Source: a virus | Strand: one strand, 5' to 3' | Length of the DNA stretch: 29,454 nt | Virus record (IMG/VR): IMGVR_UViG_3300042691_004000 | Location: 1 to 29,454 of that record | In this document: positions 1-6,349 of the stretch, one piece after another | Layout: each line of letters starts with the position of its first letter | Numbering within the stretch: position 1 is the stretch's first letter | Notes under the pieces: generated by a model | Told to the model about the DNA's origin: nothing | What the model saw: only the letters and a program-made list of their open reading frames with translations | Database searches by the model: none | Program-made: the position numbers and the translations under genes

Positions 1-1
1 C

Positions 2-439
2 TTCGACTTGTGCAGCAATCGCAACGCCCAACTGCTGGACAGCGCGCTTACCACCCACAGACGTGACGGTGTAACGCACCTCCAAGTCCTTGTCCTGACC
101 GCTCAAGCATTTTAACCCCATCCCAACCTGCACTTCCCAGCCCTTTTTCGCATCAGGCGGCGCAACGCCGACTTCAGGACGTGGGTCAGTGACTGGCACC
201 ATCTTCTCGGCCAGCACTTCACCCTCACCCCATGCGATGAAGCCGTGAACGAACGACATAGGATTGACTGCCCATGTGGTGCCGTCTTCAACTTCGGTTT
301 GGTTCGCACCGTAGACCCAGTGGCCGCCCTTGTCCATCTTCAGAATGACGGAGCCAACGGCGCCGACATCTTGTTCCAATGAACGAAGCGCAGTGGTGAG
401 CGCGGATACGTTTGGCAGGTTTGCTATAGCGAATGACAT
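2..439 (-). CDS. Phage protein of unknown function next to the DUF2800 nuclease (3' end outside window)
   Basis: The reading frame starts at ATG 439 and is still open at the left edge after 146 codons, so the C-terminus is missing. An AAGGAA ribosome binding site lies about 7 bases upstream. The N-terminus reads MSFAIANLPNVSALTTALR, and a central part is rich in aromatic residues (GGHWVYGANQTEVEDGTTW, then WAVNPMSFVHGFIAWGEGE). The start is only 15 bases beyond the nuclease stop, so the two are probably co-transcribed. I recognise this as a recurrent phage protein found beside DUF2800 nucleases but know no function. In related phages that slot often holds a single-strand DNA-binding protein (DUF2815), so a DNA-binding or recombination role is a guess from context. 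No enzyme motif is visible. Confidence 0.75.
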   Translation of the reverse strand, partial: MSFAIANLPNVSALTTALRSLEQDVGAVGSVILKMDKGGHWVYGANQTEVEDGTTWAVNPMSFVHGFIAWGEGEVLAEKMVPVTDPRPEVGVAPPDAKKGWEVQVGMGLKCLSGQDKDLEVRYTVTSVGGKRAVQQLGVAIAAQVE

Positions 440-454
440 TGTAGTTTCCTTTAC

Positions 455-1573
455 TTAAAGTTTAGAGAGGGCTGCAGACAACTGCTTCCCGATTTGCAAC
501 ACCGCTGGCCGTGCATCATCATCCGTGGCCAACGTACTACCCGACGAAATCGATACGACTAATTCCGGCGGTAATTCCATTTTAATCTTTTTTAAGAGCT
601 TCTCGGCTTGTGCCGGCGAAATAACTTCAAGCTCTTTGTACGGCTCCACAAGCGACTTCAACAGAAACGCTTTCGCTTTCTCTTCATCCACCCACTGGCG
701 CGTGCCGCGTTTGGCGACCAGTTTGTAACCTGGCACTGCCTGTCCGTTTTCAAGCATCTGGAACGCGAGCGCTCGCAGGTTCTTGACGTAATCCTCCAGC
801 ATGTCGGCCTGCTGCAGCTGCATGGCAATCTGCTCTGCTGGCAATGCAGCCAGTTGCACTTTCAATGCGCGCTCAGCGGCGCCTGTCATCTCAGGACAGA
901 TCGGTTTGGCTGTACACCAACGACAGTGATCACCCGTTTGCATCGTTGGGTTTGGCCATGACGACTCACGCACAGCGCGAGCGAGTTCGACTTCGAACTG
1001 CTTCACACGCTCTGGTGTCGTGACCCAACGACGCATCGCTGGTGGCTGCACAATGATGCACTCTATTTCTTCTGCGCCTTCAAATACCCACTGACAAGCG
1101 GGTGTTCGCATAGCGGCGGCTGCGTAAAATAAGAGCTGAGGGTTGTCTTCAGCATCCACAAGTACGCCATCGCCAAATTTCCAATCAAGAACGATCGCGC
1201 GTTTACCTTTACGCCCAAGTAAGTCAGTGCTACCAAAGACACCAGGCAAAAAATCGCCAAAGCCAACTCGGGTTTCAACCATGTACTCCATCTTCTTCTC
1301 TGGATCGACTTCATCGAGTAGCGCGAGAGCGGGAATAATCTTCTCATCAAGTAGCTCCGGTGTGAGTATCTGATCTTTGTACTGGGCGCCGATGCACTGC
1401 TCTGGCCGCTTGTCAAACTCAAGCAGTTCGGCGATCACGTTATGCAACAACGTGCCGCGTGCCGCATGTTCGGACTCGACCTGTGGTGGCATCTGTTGCA
1501 CAAGCTTGACCGACGCTGGGCAGTTGATGACGCGCTTGGCGGTGCTACCGCCGACGATATTGGAATGGCTCAC
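455..1573 (-). CDS. DUF2800 family PD-(D/E)XK nuclease with RecB/Cas4-like Fe-S cluster motif
   Basis: 372 aa. The sequence shows a full RecB/Cas4-type nuclease core: RGTLLHN with His44, FGSTDLLG with Asp117, VLDWKFG with Asp130 and Lys132 (D-x-K), and a QxxxY motif at Gln146-Tyr150. Four cysteines are arranged as one N-terminal (Cys18) plus three C-terminal (217, 220, 226, within CRWCTAKPIC). That is the pattern that holds a [4Fe-4S] cluster in AddB and Cas4. The expected activity is exonuclease or end resection on DNA, probably for phage recombination or replication. The start is GTG at 1573, overlapping the upstream stop as GTGA, with GAGG six bases upstream. It is the second gene of a leftward operon with 1570-1761 and 2-439. 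Family assignment is strong; the biological role is inferred. Confidence 0.92.
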   Translation of the reverse strand: MSHSNIVGGSTAKRVINCPASVKLVQQMPPQVESEHAARGTLLHNVIAELLEFDKRPEQCIGAQYKDQILTPELLDEKIIPALALLDEVDPEKKMEYMVETRVGFGDFLPGVFGSTDLLGRKGKRAIVLDWKFGDGVLVDAEDNPQLLFYAAAAMRTPACQWVFEGAEEIECIIVQPPAMRRWVTTPERVKQFEVELARAVRESSWPNPTMQTGDHCRWCTAKPICPEMTGAAERALKVQLAALPAEQIAMQLQQADMLEDYVKNLRALAFQMLENGQAVPGYKLVAKRGTRQWVDEEKAKAFLLKSLVEPYKELEVISPAQAEKLLKKIKMELPPELVVSISSGSTLATDDDARPAVLQIGKQLSAALSKL

Positions 1574-1761
1574 AGTGCCCTCTCTTTCATCATGGCGTCT
1601 GCCATTGCGTAGGCTCTTTCGGCAAACTCAGTTTTCGACGCGTGGACGTCGGACGCTAATAAACCTTGCAATGCTTTAGCCGCAAAGTAATCGCGCAAGT
1701 CCATGCCACGGTGTTCCGCTGCCGGTATGTAATCCATAAATACATTTGGAAACGCTTTCAT
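1570..1761 (-). CDS. Small conserved phage protein, function unknown
   Basis: 63 aa, beginning MKAFPNVFMDYI and containing GMDLRDYFAAKALQGLLAS and a C-terminal AERAYAMADAMMKER helix. This resembles a small protein common beside phage replication genes, with no assigned function. The frame is open up to 1854, but I chose ATG 1761. It has GGGAG nine bases upstream, and a strong promoter (1795-1823) lies inside the longer version, so the longer protein would have no room for its own promoter. Predicted mostly helical with no membrane segment. It is the first gene of the leftward nuclease operon and is coupled to the nuclease by a GTGA overlap. Confidence 0.75.
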   Translation of the reverse strand: MKAFPNVFMDYIPAAEHRGMDLRDYFAAKALQGLLASDVHASKTEFAERAYAMADAMMKERAL

Positions 1762-1794
1762 TTGACTGTACTCCCGTGTAGTGATTGAGCCTCG

Positions 1795-1823
1795 ACTGTA
1801 GACCCTAAAATAATCCTTGTCAA
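1795..1823 (-). promoter_or_regulatory. Sigma70-type promoter for the leftward nuclease operon
   Basis: Read on the minus strand, a perfect TTGACA -35 box (1818-1823) is followed after exactly 17 bases by TACAGT (1795-1800, 4 of 6 matches to TATAAT). Transcription would start near 1788 and give a leader of about 27 bases containing the GGGAG site before ATG 1761. The -35 box shares six of its bases with the -35 box of the opposite promoter. Confidence 0.65.
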
Positions 1824-1845
1824 ATACTTTTTGATGCCTTATATT
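1817..1845 (+). promoter_or_regulatory. Sigma70-type promoter for the rightward VRR-NUC/helicase operon
   Basis: TTGTCA (1817-1822, 5 of 6) and TATATT (1840-1845, 5 of 6) are separated by exactly 17 bases. A start about 7 bases past the -10 box falls at 1851-1853, on or next to the ATG of the VRR-NUC gene at 1853. The mRNA would therefore be leaderless or nearly so. No Shine-Dalgarno sequence precedes that ATG, which agrees. Confidence 0.65.
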
Positions 1846-1852
1846 TCGCAGC

Positions 1853-2134
1853 ATGTTAGAAAAAGAAATCGAGAACTACTTTGTCTGGACGATCGAGCGT
1901 GCCGGCGGCAAGACGTACAAGTTCAGGTCAGTCAACCAGCGCGGCGTGAGTGACCGCATCGCTTGTATGCCCGATGGCAGCACATGGTTTGTCGAATTGA
2001 AAACCAAAGGCGGTCGGCTGTCTGAACTACAAAAGATCTTCCGCAACGATGTGTTGCGTCTAAAACAAAACTACGCCTGTTTATGGTCGAAGGAGATGAT
2101 TGATGAGTGGATTAGAGAGAGACAACGTGGTTGA
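1853..2134 (+). CDS. VRR-NUC domain nuclease
   Basis: 93 aa, the usual length for stand-alone phage VRR-NUC proteins (PF08774). Motifs run in order: Glu4 in the first helix (MLEKEIENYF), GVSDRI with Asp34, FVELK with Glu48-x-Lys50, and Gln60 after GGRLSEL. These match the PD-(D/E)XK fold of the family. Such proteins cut branched or nicked DNA and often lie next to a phage SNF2-type helicase, as here. The start at ATG 1853 is fixed because the conserved first helix begins at residue 2, yet no ribosome binding site precedes it. The predicted promoter places the transcript start at this ATG, so leaderless translation is likely. It overlaps the next gene by 32 bases. Confidence 0.9.
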   Translation: MLEKEIENYFVWTIERAGGKTYKFRSVNQRGVSDRIACMPDGSTWFVELKTKGGRLSELQKIFRNDVLRLKQNYACLWSKEMIDEWIRERQRG

Positions 2135-2219
2135 TAAATGGCTTTTTTTTGCAGTGTGTCTTTACGGCATTAATGCAATTGGTTGGGTGGTCTTTATTAT
2201 TTGGAAAACAATTCCATGA
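2103..2219 (+). CDS. 38-aa single-pass membrane microprotein
   Basis: A short frame starting MSGLERDNVVDKW with one hydrophobic segment (about residues 13-34, from WLFFAVCLYG through VVFIIW). Support for a real gene: a strong AGGAG site at 2091-2095 with 7 bases to the ATG, a 32-base overlap with the nuclease gene, and a stop that forms an ATGA overlap with the helicase start at 2216. No charged residue interrupts the segment. Function is unknown. It may translationally couple the helicase, whose own ribosome site is weak, or place something at the membrane. Confidence 0.65.
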   Translation: MSGLERDNVVDKWLFFAVCLYGINAIGWVVFIIWKTIP

Positions 2220-3553
2220 AACTGCGTCCGTACCAAGATGAAGCAGCCGACTTTCTGTACGAGCGTGACCGGGCGATGATCTTGGCGCCTGTTGGGGCTG
2301 GCAAAACTTGTATCACGCTGACTGCGATGCAAGCGATGGTCAAGGACGGCTACGCGAGTCGGTTCCTTGTCTTGGCGCCAAAGCGTGTGTGTACGGATGT
2401 GTGGCCAATTGAAGTTATGAAGTGGGCGCCAGATTTAGACCACCGCGTGGCCGTGGGCGCGCCTAAAGATCGCGCGGCAGCACTGCGCTCGTTTGTGGCG
2501 ATAGTGGTCACTAACTACGACAACATCCAATGGTTGGCCGAACAGGACTTGTCTGACTTCGACGCGATCGTGTTCGACGAGCTAACTAAACTCAAGAACC
2601 CCTCCGGCACACGCTTCAAGGCGCTGCACAAAGTGATTGACCAGTTCAAGATACGCTGGGGTTTGACAGGGTCGTTTACCAGTAACGGTCTGGAGGACGT
2701 CTTCGGCCAGTGCAAGATCATCGACGAGAAACTGCTAGGCCGTGCCAAGGGCGCGTTCTTGCAGCAATACTTTGTATGTATGAACCGCGACTTTGGGCAG
2801 TGGGCACCACGCCCAGGCGCGCTGGCGCTAGTCATGCAACGCATCAAGCCGGCCACCTTCGTACTGGAGCCTGGCGAATACAAAGACAAGCTGCCACCCT
2901 GCCATGTGGTCGAGCTGCGCAGTCAGCTGGACGACCGACAGCCCTACGAGAAGATGAAAAAGGATTTCGTAGTACAGTTTCCGACTGCCGAGATACTAGC
3001 GGCCAACGCAGCGGCTGTTACATCAAAGTTGCAACAGATGGCGTCTGGCTTTGTGTACGACAGCATCCGGGTGGCGAGCGATGCGCCGGGTCAGTTCACA
3101 TCCATCAAGACGGCGGTATGGTTTAGCAGGCACAAGTTTGATCGATTAGACGAACTATTGGAGGAAAACCAACATGCGAACACGCTTCTTGTTTACCAGT
3201 TCCAGGAGGAAGTGGCGGAACTGCGTCGTCGCTATCCGAGGCTGGTTACGCTCGATGATGACCGCGCTATTGAGCGATGGAACGCCGGCCAAGTCCAGCT
3301 CCTTGCTGTACATCCGAAATCCGCAGGACATGGCCTTAATTTACAGCACGGAGGATGCCACATGGTCTTTCTGTCGCTGCCGTGGTCGTTGGAACTCTAT
3401 GAGCAAACTGTCGGCAGGCTCCATCGTTCCGGTCAAGTGCGAGATGTCTGGGTCTATATTCTGCTCGCAGACAAGACAGTTGACGAAAAGATTTGGGGCG
3501 CGCTCCACGACAAACGAGCAATTTCCGACATAGCGATGGAGGCACTGAAATGA
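2216..3553 (+). CDS. SNF2-type superfamily 2 DNA helicase/translocase
   Basis: 445 aa. The N-terminal RecA-like domain carries MKLRPYQDEA (Q-motif region), Walker A APVGAGKT (about 24-31), Walker B FDEL (about 120-123) and TGSFTSNG as motif III. The C-terminal domain carries SAGHGLNL (motif V) and QTVGRLHRSGQ (motif VI, with the arginine finger). This is the compact SNF2/Rad54-like helicase widespread in phages; it hydrolyses ATP and moves on double-stranded DNA. I chose ATG 2216 rather than the frame opening at 2183, because homologous N-termini begin at KLRPYQ and the ATG overlaps the upstream stop as ATGA. Beside a VRR-NUC nuclease it probably acts in phage replication, recombination or fork processing. 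Confidence 0.92.
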   Translation: MKLRPYQDEAADFLYERDRAMILAPVGAGKTCITLTAMQAMVKDGYASRFLVLAPKRVCTDVWPIEVMKWAPDLDHRVAVGAPKDRAAALRSFVAIVVTNYDNIQWLAEQDLSDFDAIVFDELTKLKNPSGTRFKALHKVIDQFKIRWGLTGSFTSNGLEDVFGQCKIIDEKLLGRAKGAFLQQYFVCMNRDFGQWAPRPGALALVMQRIKPATFVLEPGEYKDKLPPCHVVELRSQLDDRQPYEKMKKDFVVQFPTAEILAANAAAVTSKLQQMASGFVYDSIRVASDAPGQFTSIKTAVWFSRHKFDRLDELLEENQHANTLLVYQFQEEVAELRRRYPRLVTLDDDRAIERWNAGQVQLLAVHPKSAGHGLNLQHGGCHMVFLSLPWSLELYEQTVGRLHRSGQVRDVWVYILLADKTVDEKIWGALHDKRAISDIAMEALK

Positions 3554-3816
3554 CTAACAAACAACCCGAAGCCCTGCGGCTGGCTGAAAAGATATATAAA
3601 TGGGCGCGTGATTATTCAACAACTTGGGATGAAGACAGGATGCTTACAGAAGCCGCCGCCGAATTACGCCGCTTGCATGAGGTGAATGCTGAGTTGGTGG
3701 AAATATTCAAGCGCATACGGTTTGAGCAAGGGTTTGCTTGCGAATGCGGTATTGAAGATGCGACATGGGAATTGATTGAAACCGCAATCACCAAATCTTC
3801 AGGAGAACAACAATGA
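3550..3816 (+). CDS. Small helical phage protein with a Leu/Glu-rich segment
   Basis: 88 aa, start ATG 3550 in an ATGA overlap with the helicase, with GGAGG seven bases upstream. The N-terminal MTNKQPEALRLAEKIYKWA and middle EAAAELRRLHEVNAEL segments are typical of small proteins from proteobacterial phages that predict as short coiled coils. The C-terminal half has two cysteines (ACECG) and a helix (TWELIETAI). Function unknown. Co-translated within the rightward operon. Confidence 0.75.
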   Translation: MTNKQPEALRLAEKIYKWARDYSTTWDEDRMLTEAAAELRRLHEVNAELVEIFKRIRFEQGFACECGIEDATWELIETAITKSSGEQQ

Positions 3817-3977
3817 CAACCTACACAATCGAAGTGAATCACGACGAGGACGGTATATCAGTGGTAGTTAAAGACCTTGACCCAGATACCGCAGATGAAG
3901 ATCGAGAAGCAATTGCGTATGCGTTAGAAGAAGCGTTACGGATAACAAGAGAAAACTTGCCGCAGAGGTTCCAATGA
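3813..3977 (+). CDS. 54-aa acidic protein of unknown function
   Basis: The protein starts MTTYTIEVNHDEDGISVVV and ends in a Glu-rich helix (EAIAYALEEALRI). ATG 3813 overlaps the upstream stop as ATGA, and AGGAG lies seven bases upstream. The stop overlaps the next gene as ATGA too. A beta strand-turn-strand then helix is suggested by the pattern. It is strongly acidic. No family recognised, but spacing, ribosome site and both overlaps argue it is translated. Confidence 0.65.
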   Translation: MTTYTIEVNHDEDGISVVVKDLDPDTADEDREAIAYALEEALRITRENLPQRFQ

Positions 3978-4327
3978 CCATCACACTAACACGCGAGGAA
4001 GCGCAGCAAGTGCTGGATGCGTTGCAATGCGCTACCCCGCCGACATTCAGCGCAAAGATAGTGGAGGATTGGGAGAAAGCAGTTGAATTCCTCCGCGCCC
4101 GACTCGCGCAGCCTGAACCGGAGCCGGTGGCAGACAAGTACCTGATGGAAGTTGAATGCACAAAATGCGGTGCAAAGCAGGATGGCGTTTTAACCGTCAC
4201 CGCGCCACAACAACGCAACTGGCAGGGGCTGACGGATGAGGAAATATCAGAGTTAATTCGTAATACGCACAACACCGGCAGTTTTGTACGCGCCATCGAA
4301 GCCAAGCTAAAGGAGAAAAATGCGTGA
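3974..4327 (+). CDS. Phage modular small protein with a CxxC motif
   Basis: 117 aa. Three parts can be seen: an N-terminal helix pair starting MTITLTREEAQQVLDAL, a short central CTKCGAKQDG (CxxC), and a C-terminal helix region with LTDEEISELIRNTHN and FVRAIEAKLKEKN. Each part recurs in different combinations in small phage proteins, so this looks like a mosaic. With only one CxxC pair a zinc ribbon would need a partner. Overlaps the neighbours as ATGA (3974) and GTGA (4324). No known function. Confidence 0.75.
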   Translation: MTITLTREEAQQVLDALQCATPPTFSAKIVEDWEKAVEFLRARLAQPEPEPVADKYLMEVECTKCGAKQDGVLTVTAPQQRNWQGLTDEEISELIRNTHNTGSFVRAIEAKLKEKNA

Positions 4328-4497
4328 GTCGATTAGATTATTGGAAAGCCAAACTGAGAGCGGCGCAGACGGAAGAGCGACAACGCCGCAAAGAGTTAAA
4401 CCAAATGGCGCGGGCATTCGAGCGCGCGCTGGAACAAGTGGATGACATACAGAAAAGGATAGAGCATGAAAAAGCTAAGCTGGCGCGCGCTAAATGA
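4324..4497 (+). CDS. 57-aa coiled-coil protein with GTG start
   Basis: GTG 4324 opens a frame whose start overlaps the upstream stop as GTGA, with AAAGGAG eight bases before it. The product starts MSRLDYWKAKLRAAQTEERQ and is almost wholly charged helix (Lys, Arg, Glu, Gln) with heptad-like hydrophobics, so a coiled coil is likely. An ATG at 4320 in another frame gives a 41-aa peptide of unlikely composition and was not chosen. Function unknown. Confidence 0.65.
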   Translation: MSRLDYWKAKLRAAQTEERQRRKELNQMARAFERALEQVDDIQKRIEHEKAKLARAK

Positions 4498-4660
4498 CAA
4501 GATCGCGGCGCTCTCCGAAGATGAAGTGTTTGCGATGCTCACACACGAGCAGCTGCATGAGCGACGCAGCTCGCACCTACAGCGCCTACACCAGCGCTAC
4601 TGCGCCCTGCGCGACGCCCGTGAACGGCTAGAGATCATGGCAAAGGCGGTACGCCCATGA
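4466..4660 (+). CDS. Small conserved phage protein, function unknown
   Basis: 64 aa, start ATG 4466 with AGGA seven bases upstream, overlapping the preceding gene by 32 bases. The pattern WRALNDKIAALSEDEVFAML followed by ERRSSHLQRLHQRYCALR and RERLEIM matches a small all-helical family seen beside phage replication genes. No function is known and no catalytic residue is apparent. Confidence 0.8.
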   Translation: MKKLSWRALNDKIAALSEDEVFAMLTHEQLHERRSSHLQRLHQRYCALRDARERLEIMAKAVRP

Positions 4661-4902
4661 AATGTCAGCAGTGCGGCGGCAAGACCCACGTTGTAAACAC
4701 TACGCAGCAGCCAGGCGGCATACGGCGGCAACGCAGGTGCCCATCATGCAAGAACAATGCCTACTCAGCAGAGGTGTGGGTTGCAGGCAACGTGATGGTA
4801 GGGAAATCGATTTATACTAAGGACGAGGCAGCGTTGATAAAAAAGAAAGGTGTTGACGCTCGCCGTGCAAATGAAGATAGGAGAAAAGACGATGCTCTAT
4901 AA
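4657..4902 (+). CDS. Small zinc-ribbon protein (NrdR-like N-terminal ribbon)
   Basis: 81 aa, coupled to the upstream gene by ATGA. MKCQQCGG (Cys3, Cys6) and RRCPSCKN (Cys28, Cys31) form a four-cysteine zinc ribbon resembling the N-terminus of NrdR. The ATP-cone domain of NrdR is absent. The C-terminus is a basic charged tail (ARRANEDRRKDD). Probably binds nucleic acid or modifies a host regulator; the target cannot be told. Confidence 0.75.
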   Translation: MKCQQCGGKTHVVNTTQQPGGIRRQRRCPSCKNNAYSAEVWVAGNVMVGKSIYTKDEAALIKKKGVDARRANEDRRKDDAL

Positions 4903-5107
4903 CGGTAAGTTTGTTAAAACCCATGAGATAGTTAAACCCGCGCCGTACGACACTGGCAAGGTGCGCATTGGTGAGTTCTATACGCCACCCTTGTATCAAC
5001 GCGTGTCTACGCCTGAAGAGCGGTTCATGCAAGATGTCGTGCTGGGCGCTAAGCCGCACCGCGAGTCGCCTGTGGCGAAATTCTTTGGGAGGTTACTGGG
5101 TGTATGA
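4892..5107 (+). CDS. 71-aa protein of unknown function
   Basis: I place the start at ATG 4892 (MLYNGKFVKTHEIVKPAPYD) because AGGAG precedes it by eight bases; the longer frame from 4850 has no such site. It overlaps the zinc-ribbon gene by 11 bases and the next gene by ATGA. The C-terminal part has a short basic helix (SPVAKFFGRLLGV). No family recognised. Confidence 0.65.
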   Translation: MLYNGKFVKTHEIVKPAPYDTGKVRIGEFYTPPLYQRVSTPEERFMQDVVLGAKPHRESPVAKFFGRLLGV

Positions 5108-5292
5108 GAGAACTTGTCTTCATCTACTACATCATCATTGCCGTGGCCACCATCGCATTCTTGGCTACCGTCATCCCGCAACCACCACGCCCTACTGCAG
5201 CGGAGTGCGGCGTTGCTGAGATATCGCCAGACATGTCGCCACAAGACCGCGCCGTCTGCCGGCAACTGCGGCAGATCCGGCACCGGATGTAA
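5104..5292 (+). CDS. 62-aa single-pass membrane protein, last gene of the rightward operon
   Basis: Starts MRELVFIYYIIIAVATIAFL, giving one strong membrane segment at about residues 4-24, followed by a Pro-rich stretch and a polar tail with two cysteines (AECGV and AVCRQLRQ). It starts in an ATGA overlap at 5104. It is the second membrane microprotein of the operon. The stop is three bases from the convergent Rz gene. Function unknown. Confidence 0.65.
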   Translation: MRELVFIYYIIIAVATIAFLATVIPQPPRPTAAECGVAEISPDMSPQDRAVCRQLRQIRHRM

Positions 5293-5306
5293 CGCTTAAT
5301 TAGCGT
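5292..5306. repeat. Small inverted repeat between convergent operons
   Basis: ACGCT-TAATT-AGCGT spans both stop codons of the convergent genes. With a 5-bp stem and no T run it is at best a weak bidirectional terminator. Confidence 0.3.
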
Positions 5307-5787
5307 CCATCATCATCTTGATTACGGTTTCGTATTGCTCTCGGCATTGCTTGAGGAGGACTCTTGTTTCGTCTGCTCTGGCAGCCTCCCCTGCAAGAAA
5401 TTCTCCATCTGGCCTATAAAGCTCTTTTCCAGTACATCCGGCGGCAGCGGGTCTAGCCTCGGCGGTACTGGGCACGGCACTGGCTTCGGTGGTGGGGCGG
5501 GTGGGGCGCTCGCGCACGACGTTAGAAAGAGCAGCAGCGCGAGCATTAAGATTCCTAATTTCACGGTCCTTCTCCTGGCGTAATCGATCGGCGCCGGCCT
5601 GCAGCGCTTGTTCTTTCTGCCGCGCTTGATCTTGCGCGGCGGCATAAGCGGCGTACTGCTCGGTCTTTTCTTTGTCCCATAACTGCTGGACGTGCGCCCG
5701 GCCAGATTTATTACCTTGGTAATACCCAGCGCCAGACGCCGCGCCAATGGCCAGCACGGCGCCGAGTATCATCCACGGGTTCATCAT
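5296..5787 (-). CDS. Rz-like inner-membrane spanin
   Basis: 163 aa. N-terminal membrane anchor (about residues 5-24, WMILGAVLAIGAASGAGYY), then a long Gln/Arg/Ala coiled coil (about 30-90), a Pro/Ala linker, and a C-terminal helix ending ETRVLLKQCREQYETVI. This is the layout of i-spanins, which span the periplasm and meet the outer-membrane partner to fuse the membranes in the last step of lysis. An Rz1-type lipoprotein gene lies wholly inside it in another frame. The start at 5787 overlaps the upstream stop as ATGA. It is the last gene of the lysis cassette. Confidence 0.85.
   Translation of the reverse strand: MMNPWMILGAVLAIGAASGAGYYQGNKSGRAHVQQLWDKEKTEQYAAYAAAQDQARQKEQALQAGADRLRQEKDREIRNLNARAAALSNVVRERPTRPTTEASAVPSTAEARPAAAGCTGKELYRPDGEFLAGEAARADETRVLLKQCREQYETVIKMMMDAN
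5322..5564 (-). CDS. Rz1-like outer-membrane spanin lipoprotein nested in Rz
   Basis: 80 aa from GTG 5564, preceded by AGGAG with seven bases spacing. It opens MKLGILMLALLLFLTSCAS: a signal peptide with lipobox LTSC, so Cys17 would carry the lipid. The mature part is proline-rich (APPAPPPKP, PVPCPVPPRLDPLPP), typical of o-spanins. The frame extends upstream to 5747, but that part is very basic and precedes the signal peptide, so it is not used. It is embedded completely in Rz, the lambda arrangement. Confidence 0.85.
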   Translation of the reverse strand: MKLGILMLALLLFLTSCASAPPAPPPKPVPCPVPPRLDPLPPDVLEKSFIGQMENFLQGRLPEQTKQESSSSNAESNTKP

Positions 5788-5948
5788 TTGGGTGGCACCT
5801 TGGTGCCGTCCAACTTCTTATGAACCTTGACCATCTTGCACACCTCAACCTCTTTGCCTTTCTGCTTCTCTTTATGACAGACCTTCTTTGTCTCAGCAGC
5901 AAACAGAACTAGGGGCACGAAGGCCAGAATCGCGATTAGGGTTTTCAT
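5784..5948 (-). CDS. 54-aa secreted cysteine-pair protein in the lysis cassette
   Basis: The product begins MKTLIAILAFVPLVLFAAE, a clear signal peptide probably cut near residue 18, followed by a short Lys-rich mature part with two cysteines (KKVCHKEK and EVCKMVK) that could form a periplasmic disulfide. It overlaps both neighbours by ATGA. Function unknown; its place between the holin-like gene and the spanins suggests a role in lysis or the envelope. Confidence 0.7.
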   Translation of the reverse strand: MKTLIAILAFVPLVLFAAETKKVCHKEKQKGKEVEVCKMVKVHKKLDGTKVPPK

Positions 5949-6349
5949 TCGTCTCTCTCCGGATGAGGTGGTTGAACAGGTGCTGCTTTACCGTTGTAGC
6001 CCGTAGCAGTAGGCTCATTCTCTGTACGCACGGTGGTCACCGTAGTGGTCACTACTGGCTTTGGTGGCTCTGGCTCTGGTTTGCTCAAGTTAGGCGGCAC
6101 AAACTGTGGCAGCGCTTCCTTACCCTTGACGGCGATCAGCGTGGCCAGCGCGCCCAAGATGTACTTGGACATGTCGGAGAGCAACAGGAAAAACTGCTTG
6201 TCTGCTGGCGCCATGCCGGACATGGGTTGCGTTACAAACACAACCGAATACATGGATAGTGTCGCCATCATGCCCAAGATCGCGCAGAACGTAATGCCGA
6301 TGGCGAACTTGAGATACGCGTTAAGTTGTTCTTCAGTTAGGCGGTTCAT
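5945..6349 (-). CDS. Holin-like two-membrane-segment protein
   Basis: 134 aa. Two hydrophobic segments are visible (about residues 14-39 and 58-74) joined by a polar loop (PMSGMAPADKQ), followed by a long Pro/Thr-rich soluble tail (KPEPEPPKP). This is the general build of a class II holin with a cytoplasmic tail. It lies in the lysis cassette with ATGA overlaps on both sides. Holins cannot be assigned from sequence alone, and the 83-aa protein at 7117-7368 is a competing candidate. Confidence 0.6.
   Translation of the reverse strand: MNRLTEEQLNAYLKFAIGITFCAILGMMATLSMYSVVFVTQPMSGMAPADKQFFLLLSDMSKYILGALATLIAVKGKEALPQFVPPNLSKPEPEPPKPVVTTTVTTVRTENEPTATGYNGKAAPVQPPHPERDE

Noticed and set aside
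1762-1854. Longer version of the small protein at 1570-1761, starting at 1854
   Set aside because: It would include the promoter that must drive the gene and has no ribosome site; ATG 1761 has GGGAG.
5565-5747. Longer Rz1 frame from 5747
   Set aside because: Would put a 61-residue highly basic stretch before a signal peptide, which is not workable; GTG 5564 has an ideal AGGAG site.
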